DNA from: Rhodospirillaceae bacterium BRH_c57
GTDB taxonomy: Bacteria > Pseudomonadota > Alphaproteobacteria > Rhodospirillales > Rhodospirillaceae
NCBI GenBank assembly: GCA_000961745.1
Contig: LAEA01000092.1
Span: 1 to 39,082 of the forward strand
DNA length: 39,082 bases
Direction of reading: 5' to 3'
This document shows, piece after piece, positions 9,232-15,178 of this stretch. Each line of letters begins with the position of its first letter. Position 1 is the first letter of the stretch. The position numbers were made by a program, and so were the translations under genes. The notes below the pieces were generated by a model. The model worked only from the letters and a program-made list of their open reading frames with translations, was not told the DNA's origin and ran no database searches.

Positions 9232-9756
9232 GTGAGTGAGAGTAGTCAGAACCGGCAGGCCGCAGAAGGCTGCCTAATCGTCATTGTGTTAATTGCTATC
9301 GTCATCGGCCTACTGAAGGCCTGCTCCGGGGCTGGTCCTCAGTCGATTGAAGAGGTTAGCAGCAAGATCAGTTTGGTGACGCGCGACAAAGGCGTCGTGA
9401 CGGTCTACGCCGCCATGTCCAGCATTGACGGTGGCAACCTCGACGTCACAAGCGCCCTCATAACCGCCCAAGACGTGGCTCGGTGGATGTTTGAGGAAAG
9501 ACCAGACGAGCACGTCGATGTGAACAGTTTAGTTCTACGGGCCGTCGCACAGACTTTAGACCGCTTCGGCAATGCCGGGGAACAACAAGTGTTCTTCCTC
9601 GTATTCCGCGCCGCAGACCTGCGCCGCGTCCAGTGGGACAACATGCCAACATACCGCATCGGAGGCTTGGCTACCGTGACCGTCAACACCTCGCTAGGAG
9701 TGCAGATGCTGGCGGACTATTGCAAAAAATGGGCCGGCCACGGGCTATGTAGATAG
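9232..9756 (+). CDS. Plus-strand membrane-anchored protein, moron candidate
   Basis: The 174-residue protein starts at GTG 9232 after a GAGGGGG ribosome site, and a longer ATG start at 9001 would lie within the tape measure gene. Residues 16-34 form one hydrophobic helix (LIVIVLIAIVIGLL) followed by KACSG, giving a membrane anchor or lipobox-like end. The remaining 140 residues look like a folded alpha/beta domain that would face the periplasm or cytoplasm. It is encoded opposite to the surrounding late genes and overlaps the end of the KilA-N gene by 12 bases, tail to tail. Single membrane genes inserted against the operon are often lysogenic-conversion or exclusion genes. The function is not recognisable. 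Confidence 0.75.
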   Translation: MSESSQNRQAAEGCLIVIVLIAIVIGLLKACSGAGPQSIEEVSSKISLVTRDKGVVTVYAAMSSIDGGNLDVTSALITAQDVARWMFEERPDEHVDVNSLVLRAVAQTLDRFGNAGEQQVFFLVFRAADLRRVQWDNMPTYRIGGLATVTVNTSLGVQMLADYCKKWAGHGLCR

Positions 9757-10650
9757 CCCTTCGCCAACACCTTCCGGCTGCGGCGGCCCACTGCGGCGGT
9801 CGGGAAACTGAAGGACTCCCTGGCCGAAAACCTTTGCCATGTGGTCGCGCACCCACCCGCTGCCCTTCTCCTTCATGAAGCGGTCGGCCAAGTCGCGCGG
9901 GTACAGCAACGTGCCGGAGTGCGGGCACCTGTCCGGCAACACGCCGTTGGAAATCGCGTAGCGCGGCAGATGGTACGCGAACCGGCGGTTGATGGAAGAT
10001 CGCCCCTTGCTCGGCACTTTCGCTTTTTCCAAGAGTTCCTTTTGGCTCACCCGACTCAGGGCGGCAACGCGCGGGTCGTTGGCGACCACCAGCGTCTTGA
10101 CGATATCGGCTGTGTCGAGCAGCGCCCGCTCAATCTGGCCGATGCGCGAGTCCTGATCCGTAACAGCATCGGACATCAGCCGCATCACCGTCCCGATACC
10201 TTCAACGGCCCGCTCGATTCCCGTCACCTTATGGATGGTGGTACGCACGATACCATCGGTGCGCCGCGCCAATTCACCGACCTCCGGGACAGCAACGCCC
10301 CGACCTTCCATGCGCTCGCGGACCACCGTGTTGCACCACATATGGAACTCGGGCGACAGGTACTTGGCGTAGGCAAGGCCGATCTGCCAGTGGGCGGCAG
10401 TGGAGCCCCCAATTCCACGCCCGCCCTTCGACACCTTGACCAATTGGAGTTGGGAATTTCCCACTTCTATTCCCATCGTCTCGGCCAAAAACTCGATGAA
10501 GCGAACAGCATCAGCAGAGCGCAGCCACTCGGCAGGCTTCCGTGAAGGATCGGCTCCCGCTGCCTTCCACATATCCGTCATGTTCAGCCGTTCTCCGGCC
10601 GCGCGAATCTCAGTGTTGTTGTAATTCAGGACGTGGGTCATATTGCCCAT
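9745..10650 (-). CDS. KilA-N domain protein, antirepressor-like
   Basis: The 301-residue protein has an N-terminal KilA-N DNA-binding domain at about residues 10-105. Recognisable features are NMTDMWKAAGADPSRKPAEW, the FIEF..E segment, KGGRGIGGSTAAHW, and AYAKYLSPEFHMW. A helical linker and a basic C-terminal region follow. The start is ATG 10650, with GGAGG eight bases upstream, rather than 10665. KilA-N proteins of temperate phages commonly act as antirepressors or regulators. It is read in the late direction, just upstream of the tape measure, and follows a second antirepressor-like gene. Its place in the tail operon is odd and fits a late-inserted regulatory island. Confidence 0.85.
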   Translation of the reverse strand: MGNMTHVLNYNNTEIRAAGERLNMTDMWKAAGADPSRKPAEWLRSADAVRFIEFLAETMGIEVGNSQLQLVKVSKGGRGIGGSTAAHWQIGLAYAKYLSPEFHMWCNTVVRERMEGRGVAVPEVGELARRTDGIVRTTIHKVTGIERAVEGIGTVMRLMSDAVTDQDSRIGQIERALLDTADIVKTLVVANDPRVAALSRVSQKELLEKAKVPSKGRSSINRRFAYHLPRYAISNGVLPDRCPHSGTLLYPRDLADRFMKEKGSGWVRDHMAKVFGQGVLQFPDRRSGPPQPEGVGEGLST

Positions 10651-10740
10651 GCTAACTGCCTCCATTTCAGGCGGTTGGTAGATCGACCCCGCGCCAACGG
10701 GGCCGGTTGGGAGAGCAGGCGGCGGCTCAGGTTTGGCGAT

Positions 10741-11772
10741 CTACGCCACCGCCTGCTTCACGACCGACAGGTGACGGCCGTTGTTCTTTTTGCCCAGTTC
10801 ACGGCAGGCCAGGGCCTTCATGCGCTGGCAGATGACGTCAAAGGCGACGGGCAGGTTTTCCACCGGCACGAACTCCCGCAGGAAGGTGTAGAGGTTGGTT
10901 TCGTTGGCGCCGCTCACGACGCAGGCGTCCGGGCCAACAGCCTTGATCTCCATCTTCCCGTCCGAACCGAACGACACCAGATGCCGGTTTTTCGGGTCGA
11001 AGCGGGCCGCGTCCACCTGGGGTGCGGCAATCGCGGGTGCGGCGGTCGCGCGGACAGCCGACAGCATACGCCCCACGATCCTCACCTCTGCGTATTCGCG
11101 CGGCCCGCTGCCATAGTACCCGCTGGTGTAGTCCACCCAGCCCCGGCGCGGCGACTCCCACCCGGAGTTGCTGCGGCCCTGAGTTTCGGTCAACTGCATC
11201 TTGGCGAACTTGCTGCCCATCAGGACGACCGCCCAATCGCCATCACGGAGGTCGTAGTCGTTCGTGTCGAAGGTGACGACCTCGCCGCCGATCACTGCGA
11301 CCGCGACACCTTCCTTGGAGGCCGCAGGGTGGGCAACCTTCGGGGCAGCCTTCCGCCGGGTATGCGCCTTGACCGGCACCTTCTCCAGTTCCCCCCGGCG
11401 CCACGCCATGAACACGGTCACGATCTGGTGACGGACGGCGGCGGCGGTCGGCGTGCGGCTGAACATGCACAGCAGGATCGCTTGGCCTTCGTTCAGGTGG
11501 TAGGTGGTGACTTCCTGAACGCGGCCCTTCCCGCTTGTGATTGGCGAACGCGCCACGTGCACCAATCCATACCGCTCCAGTTCCGCCCGATTCTTGTCGA
11601 TGATGGCCCGGATGTTGCGCGGCTGCGCCATGCCCAGAGCGGCGCCAATGTCGGTGTCCTTCATGCGCGGCTCACCGTCGATCACGGCCAGGGCGCCCGG
11701 TGAAAAACAGTGCGCTTTTTCCACAGGAATTCCCGCGCTCTGCGGTATATGGTTGTTCTCAGCCTGTTGCAT
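10741..11772 (-). CDS. Phage antirepressor-like regulator (Rha/ORF6N-like N-terminus)
   Basis: The 343-residue protein has the pattern GEPRMKDTDIGAALGMAQPRNIRAII at residues 33-58, followed by NRAELERYGLV and LNEGQAILL(C)MFSRT. This layout is seen in Rha/Bro-like phage regulators, with AVRHQIVTVFMAWRRGEL as the conserved end of the domain (about 113-130). The C-terminal half is a separate region of unknown fold with a Trp/Tyr-rich segment near 205-225. It starts at ATG 11772 and lies 65 bases downstream of an Arc-like gene on the same strand, so Arc-like protein and antirepressor may form an operon as arc-ant do in P22. The antirepressor role is inferred from family and context. Confidence 0.7.
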   Translation of the reverse strand: MQQAENNHIPQSAGIPVEKAHCFSPGALAVIDGEPRMKDTDIGAALGMAQPRNIRAIIDKNRAELERYGLVHVARSPITSGKGRVQEVTTYHLNEGQAILLCMFSRTPTAAAVRHQIVTVFMAWRRGELEKVPVKAHTRRKAAPKVAHPAASKEGVAVAVIGGEVVTFDTNDYDLRDGDWAVVLMGSKFAKMQLTETQGRSNSGWESPRRGWVDYTSGYYGSGPREYAEVRIVGRMLSAVRATAAPAIAAPQVDAARFDPKNRHLVSFGSDGKMEIKAVGPDACVVSGANETNLYTFLREFVPVENLPVAFDVICQRMKALACRELGKKNNGRHLSVVKQAVA

Positions 11773-11837
11773 GGGTCTTCTCCATGTGTCTGGTTAGGCC
11801 CGGCGGCGGTGTTGGTAGCACCACGTCGGGCCGATAA

Positions 11838-11993
11838 TTAAGCGGCGTGCTGCGCCACCGATTCAGAGGTGGCCTTCTCGACCAAGCGGCGGACGATTTC
11901 TGCCCGGCTCGGAAGATCCGCCTGCGACCGTCGCAACTCATCCACCTTCCGAACAAACTCATCAGGAACCCGCATCGTGAAAGTCCTCTCCAT
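11838..11993 (-). CDS. Arc-like ribbon-helix-helix repressor
   Basis: The 51-residue protein matches the Arc/MetJ fold. It has a short beta-strand ERTFTMRVP at residues 2-10, helix A with VRKVDELRRSQAD, the turn LPSRAE, and helix B with IVRRLVEKA. ATG 11993 is chosen because GGAG lies eight bases upstream and the family starts this way. An upstream extension to 12050 crosses the operator cluster. Such proteins are DNA-binding dimers that often repress their own promoter. It is divergent from two other RHH genes and precedes two antirepressor-like genes. Confidence 0.85.
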   Translation of the reverse strand: MERTFTMRVPDEFVRKVDELRRSQADLPSRAEIVRRLVEKATSESVAQHAA

Positions 11994-12012
11994 TAGATTG
12001 CTCCGTACCGAT

Positions 12013-12050
12013 GTGCCACAAGTGGCAAGGTGCCACTTTCTTTGTGGCAC
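12013..12050. promoter_or_regulatory. Operator cluster between divergent RHH genes
   Basis: Four half-sites lie in a row: GTGCCAC at 12013-12019, GTGGCA at 12022-12027, GTGCCAC at 12030-12036 and GTGGCAC at 12044-12050. They form two inverted repeats with spacers of two and seven bases. A further GTGGCA at 12096-12101 touches the start region of the rightward gene. Paired half-sites with this CCAC/GTGG core are what Arc/Mnt-type dimers bind; from memory, the P22 Mnt operator has a similar core. A possible rightward promoter, TTGTGG (12043-12048), N17, TACATG, overlaps the last half-site, so binding would block it. No convincing leftward promoter was found. Confidence 0.7.
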
Positions 12051-12104
12051 GTCAACGCTTGTGATACATGCCTACTTTTCCCGTTGACGAAGTCGGTGGC
12101 AGGA

Positions 12105-12293
12105 ATGGTTGACGCGCAGAAGACTGAAACCTTTAACATGCGGGTAACACCTGATTTTCTGCGCCTCGTTGACGACTGGCGCCGCGTCCAGGCTGACCTA
12201 CCCTCCCGCGCGGAAGCTGTCCGCCGCCTCGTTCTGCGCGGGCTTGAGTGCGAGCAGTCACCGGGCAGTTTGGAAAATGATGGACGAGCCTAA
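12105..12293 (+). CDS. Ribbon-helix-helix regulator 2 (Mnt-position)
   Basis: The 62-residue protein repeats the RHH pattern: strand TETFNMRVT at residues 7-15, helix A with FLRLVDDWRRVQAD, turn LPSRAE and helix B AVRRLVLRGLE. The LPSRAE..RRLV core is nearly the same as in the leftward Arc-like protein, so the two are paralogues. ATG 12105 is chosen because it starts just before the beta-strand; a longer start at 12030 would run through the operators. The gene faces away from the Arc-like gene with 111 bases between them, as mnt and arc do in P22. It overlaps the next RHH gene. Confidence 0.8.
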   Translation: MVDAQKTETFNMRVTPDFLRLVDDWRRVQADLPSRAEAVRRLVLRGLECEQSPGSLENDGRA

Positions 12294-12576
12294 GGATGTC
12301 CGGCTGCCGATCATGGTGACTGCCTCTGAGGCGGACGCTATCGACGAGTGGCGCTTTACGAACCGCGTCCCAAGCCGGGCCGAGGCTATCCGCCAGTTGA
12401 TCTCCCTTGGCCTGCGCGCGACAGCGGAACGCGCCGCGCTGACGGCGGCCGCAGACAAGCTCTCCCAATGGGCCTACGACGATACGATCTACGATGAAGC
12501 CCGCAACGACCTCGAAGCAGCGAGCGATGAAATAGACCGCATTCGTGCAGTGCTGTTTGGCGAAGACGACGCCTAA
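12280..12576 (+). CDS. Ribbon-helix-helix regulator 3 with C-terminal extension
   Basis: The 98-residue protein has a third RHH domain: strand KDVRLPIMVT, helix A EADAIDEWRFTNR, turn VPSRAE and helix B AIRQLISLGLRA. It continues with about 45 residues of charged helix. It overlaps the previous RHH gene by 14 bases, so the pair is probably one transcript. ATG 12280 (or 12277) follows a weak GGA site. Its stop overlaps the end of the frameshifted tail chaperone reading frame on the other strand by four bases, making a tight convergent junction. The extension may act in oligomerisation or ligand binding, but this cannot be read from the sequence. Confidence 0.78.
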   Translation: MDEPKDVRLPIMVTASEADAIDEWRFTNRVPSRAEAIRQLISLGLRATAERAALTAAADKLSQWAYDDTIYDEARNDLEAASDEIDRIRAVLFGEDDA

Positions 12577-13168
12577 CCCTTCGCCAGCCCCTCCAGGTAC
12601 TTCTTGATGCCCTTGTTCGGGTGGCTCATCGCCATGTCGGCAAACCGCGCCGCCCGCTCCGTCCGCTCGCGTTTGTCGAGCAAGGTGGAGAACGCCACGA
12701 TCTGCCGGGGCGTGTAGTGCAGGGCGTCACGGTGGCCGGCTGCGATCAGCCTTTCGGCCGCTTCGGCAAGGACTTCGAGGCCGTCTCGCTGCTTGCCCCG
12801 GCCAGATTTGCGACGATGGCGGCCAGGCGTTCCACCGCCACCGTCACCGGCTCCCCCGGAAAGGTCAGGTCCACGGCGGCGGCGACGATGTCCACCTGTG
12901 TCATGGCCGGCAGGGACGCGGCCTTGGCCTCGGCTTCGGGATTGCCAGGGCAGCCCGTCGCGGCGGCAATGACCGCACCGCAGACCTCGCGACCCAAGCC
13001 GACCAAGGCCGTAACATCCACACCCTTGCCGGACAGGACGCCGGTCAAGGCCGGGAAGCGCACGACGATGGACACCAGATCCGGCAAGGCCACGCCCTGC
13101 ACAGTCAGGTTGACGCCGCAGACGGGCACGGAGCGCGTCTGCGGCACGATGTCGAGCAGGGTTGCCAT
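12573..13168 (-). CDS. Tail assembly chaperone G-T fusion, by putative -1 frameshift
   Basis: Past the stop of the G-type gene, the -1 frame stays open to a TAG at 12573-12575. It encodes a helical, charged tail containing HYTPRQIVAFSTLLDKRERTERAARFADMA and ending KKYLEGLAKG. This frame is also open back through the last third of G, so a -1 slip would give a product of about 198 residues, as lambda G-GT does. No ideal X XXY YYZ slippery heptamer is obvious; a G-run (CCG GGG GAG) and the CCG AAA GGC just before the G stop are weak candidates. The T-specific part has the composition of GT domains that recruit the tape measure. Coding is likely; the recoding is inferred. Confidence 0.6.
12746..13168 (-). 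CDS. Tail assembly chaperone G-type protein
   Basis: The 140-residue protein starts at ATG 13168, overlapping the tail tube stop as TAATG. It contains an alpha/beta N-terminal region (TRSVPVCGVNLTVQGVALPD) and a C-terminal helix pattern typical of phage tail assembly chaperones that follow the tube gene. In lambda-like phages the short form chaperones tape measure protein during tail building, and a minor frameshifted longer form carries an extra domain. A second open frame at -1 supports this. The family match is by order and general pattern, not a strong motif. Unusually, the tape measure gene is 3.6 kb further on. Confidence 0.7.
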   Translation of the reverse strand: MATLLDIVPQTRSVPVCGVNLTVQGVALPDLVSIVVRFPALTGVLSGKGVDVTALVGLGREVCGAVIAAATGCPGNPEAEAKAASLPAMTQVDIVAAAVDLTFPGEPVTVAVERLAAIVANLAGASSETASKSLPKRPKG

Positions 13169-13923
13169 TAATTCAACTCGATCACACGGCCGAACGGGTA
13201 GCCGGGAGTCGCGGTGTCGCGCAACACGGAGCCCTCGACCTCCAGGGTGGCCCACTCATCGGTGATGAGGCCGAGTTCGCCGGACGGGGTGATCTTGAAG
13301 CGGCCAACTTCGATGCGCAGGCGCTTGCCCACGTCGTTGGTGCCGACAGAAAACAGCGACCATTCGGCGGTGGTGTCGGCCAGCAGGTTGATGACCTTGC
13401 GGGTGCCGGCCACGATGGCGTCGGCGTCGTAGGCCACCTCAACGGTATCGTCGGCGGTGGCGGGGATGGCGACGATGGTGATGACGCCGGCCGCCGCGTC
13501 CACGGTGTAGTGGGTGGTCAGGGTGTAGTCCACCGGGGTAACGGCGGTGCCATCGGTGATGGTGACACCGGACACCACGCCATGCGGCAGAGCCAACTTG
13601 TCGCCAGCCTTCACGCCCTCGAACACAGCCACTTGCCCGGCAGCCTCGACGCGCTCGTAAACGACCTCTTCGCCCAACATGGCGATGGCGATGGCGCGGG
13701 ACGTGATTTCGTCCAGGGTCATGGACAGGGTGGCCGCCGTGGTGGTCGTCACCTCGGCGTCTTTTTCGCGCACGCCGGCCATGGAACTGTAATGCTCCAG
13801 CGTCTCGACCTCGGGCGCATACGACAGCGCCGGGACGTTGCCGATGTGCTTCTTGTCGGTGGACCCATACCGGCCGAGGAACACGTCGGCCTTGAAGATA
13901 GAGTAGTTCTCAGTGCTCGGCAT
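13168..13923 (-). CDS. Major tail tube protein
   Basis: The 251-residue protein is in the V position between the tail terminator and the chaperone genes. It has the beta-rich look of tube subunits (VFLGRYGS, DKKHIGNVPALSYAPEVETLEHYSS) and a later Ig-like stretch with alternating strands (about residues 115-160). ATG 13923 has GGAGG eight bases upstream. Subunits should stack as hexameric rings to form the tail tube. The N-terminal segment with E..EHYSSMAG..EKDAEV is a common feature of tube proteins in proteobacterial siphophages. There is no membrane segment. Confidence 0.82.
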   Translation of the reverse strand: MPSTENYSIFKADVFLGRYGSTDKKHIGNVPALSYAPEVETLEHYSSMAGVREKDAEVTTTTAATLSMTLDEITSRAIAIAMLGEEVVYERVEAAGQVAVFEGVKAGDKLALPHGVVSGVTITDGTAVTPVDYTLTTHYTVDAAAGVITIVAIPATADDTVEVAYDADAIVAGTRKVINLLADTTAEWSLFSVGTNDVGKRLRIEVGRFKITPSGELGLITDEWATLEVEGSVLRDTATPGYPFGRVIELN

Positions 13924-13966
13924 GGCCGGGCCTCCATGTGGTCAGTTGTCAGGGGGTGCCAGCCGG

Positions 13967-14395
13967 TCAGGCGAGGCGTTCGGGGTAGGTCAACGCAAAG
14001 GTCATTTCGGCCGCGTGGGCGGTGCGGGTGCCCGCAGCCAGGGCGGTCTTGGTGTTGACCCAGCGCACCGCTCCGTTGCTGGTCACGGCCGCGCGCAATG
14101 CCGGGTCATGCAGGACGGCGCGCATGATCGCCAGCGAGGCCGCCGACCACGACGGGCCGATTGCAGCCTGTTCGCCGGCCAGATAAACCAGCACGCGGGC
14201 CGACGTGGTCATCATGACGACAGCGTCCCCCCTGCCCCGCTGGCCGGGCTCGGCGGTGTCGTCGCCATCGGTGAGGATCAGCGCTGCCGTGGCGCTTTCG
14301 GAAATGGCGTCCGGCCGGTTGCGCTCGGCGGAGAAGCCGGGGACCGTGTCCAGGGCAGCTTTCAGGGCGGACAGGACTTGTTCGCGCTGGCTCAT
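13967..14395 (-). CDS. Tail terminator / minor tail protein (U-type)
   Basis: The 142-residue protein lies between the head-tail joining gene and the tube gene, the place of lambda U. It starts MSQREQVLSALKAALDTVPG, a helix seen in U-type tail terminators, and then RNRPDAI. It ends with a strand containing HAAEMTFALTYPERLA, matching the usual final beta-hairpin of that family. The start overlaps the previous gene as ATGA. The protein would cap the growing tail tube and join it to the head. The assignment rests on N-terminal helix, size and gene order. Confidence 0.7.
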   Translation of the reverse strand: MSQREQVLSALKAALDTVPGFSAERNRPDAISESATAALILTDGDDTAEPGQRGRGDAVVMMTTSARVLVYLAGEQAAIGPSWSAASLAIMRAVLHDPALRAAVTSNGAVRWVNTKTALAAGTRTAHAAEMTFALTYPERLA

Positions 14396-14709
14396 GGTGC
14401 GCCTCCGGTGATCGTCAAGGTCAGGCGCACCGGGCTACCCGGCCCGCGCGTGGCGCCGTGGCTGGTGATGCGATAGGCGTTGTCGTGCATTTCGATGGTG
14501 CCGCCGTCCGGGTTGGCTGCGACCTCGGTGGGCATCGCGTGGATTTCCGCGACGGTCGCCCACACGCCGGGGTCATCGAAGGCTTCGGCGCTGCGGAACT
14601 TGTCGAGGACGCGGATGGTGGTGGGCTGGCCGGCGACGGGGGTGTAGATCACGTCCACGCCCTGAAGCGCGAAGATCGGGCCGAACAGGAGCGGGTTGGC
14701 GCCGGACAT
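14392..14709 (-). CDS. Head-tail joining protein (FII-type)
   Basis: The 105-residue protein has the pattern GVDVIYTPVAGQPTTIRVLDK (residues 18-38), seen in phage head-tail attachment proteins. It ends with YRITSHGATRGPGSPVRLTLT, a predicted beta-strand pair. ATG 14709 follows a GGAG site just after a strong hairpin (14726-14760). It should sit at the head-tail interface with the gpW connector and the terminator protein. The downstream gene starts within its stop (ATGA). The family call is moderate and rests on size, pattern and order. Confidence 0.68.
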   Translation of the reverse strand: MSGANPLLFGPIFALQGVDVIYTPVAGQPTTIRVLDKFRSAEAFDDPGVWATVAEIHAMPTEVAANPDGGTIEMHDNAYRITSHGATRGPGSPVRLTLTITGGAP

Positions 14710-14725
14710 TGGCAGGCTCCAGAAA

Positions 14726-14760
14726 CACGAAACCCCGCCGGATTAGGGCGGGGTTTCGTG
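14726..14760 (-). terminator. Strong stem-loop after the capsid module
   Basis: A perfect 14-base stem (CACGAAACCCCGCC pairing with GGCGGGGTTTCGTG) encloses a seven-base loop. On the minus strand a T-rich tail (TTTCGTGTTTC) follows the GC arm. It lies after the cement-protein gene and just before the ribosome site of the joining gene. It may act as a partial terminator giving more capsid and cement mRNA than tail mRNA, or as a processing or stability stem. Confidence 0.7.
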
Positions 14761-14785
14761 GGTGGTCAGGGGGTGGTGGGCTGGA

Positions 14786-15109
14786 TTAGTCCAGCTTGAC
14801 GAGGCCGGTGTCGGAGGGGTTGGCAGCGACCGCGACAGCCACGCCGACCAAGGTGTTGTCGGTGCTGACGGTGGTCATGTGGGACTCGGTCGCGTCCCAA
14901 TAGATCGGGGCGCCAACGGTCCACGCCTGGGCGCCCAACTTGGGCAGTTCGTAGACGCCGACCGTCGAGATCACCACGTCATCACCAGCATCGGCGGTGG
15001 ACGCGGCGACACCGAACAGGCTGCCGATGAGGACGAAATCGCCGGACGTGACGCCGCCGGACGGGGCGGCAACAGTCAGGTCCATGCCAGGCTGAACGAA
15101 ATTCTTCAT
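14786..15109 (-). CDS. Capsid decoration / cement protein (DUF2190 type)
   Basis: The 107-residue protein begins MKNFVQPG and includes SGDFVLIGSLFGVAA and the central beta pattern VGVYELPK, then APIYWDATE, all typical of DUF2190. This family is found directly after major capsid genes and is thought to stabilise the head. ATG 15109 has GGAG nine bases upstream. It is followed by the strong stem-loop at 14726-14760, which fits a highly expressed capsid-cement pair. There are no cysteines or membrane segments. Confidence 0.82.
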   Translation of the reverse strand: MKNFVQPGMDLTVAAPSGGVTSGDFVLIGSLFGVAASTADAGDDVVISTVGVYELPKLGAQAWTVGAPIYWDATESHMTTVSTDNTLVGVAVAVAANPSDTGLVKLD

Positions 15110-15178
15110 GGGGAACTACTCCGCAGGAGAGCGGGCGGCACTGAGGCCGCCCGCTGTGGTCAGGTTGAACCGCTCGCC

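Noticed and set aside
12700-12800. A clear slippery heptamer for the G/GT shift
   Set aside because: No X XXY YYZ site was found; candidates listed are weak, so no site feature was annotated.
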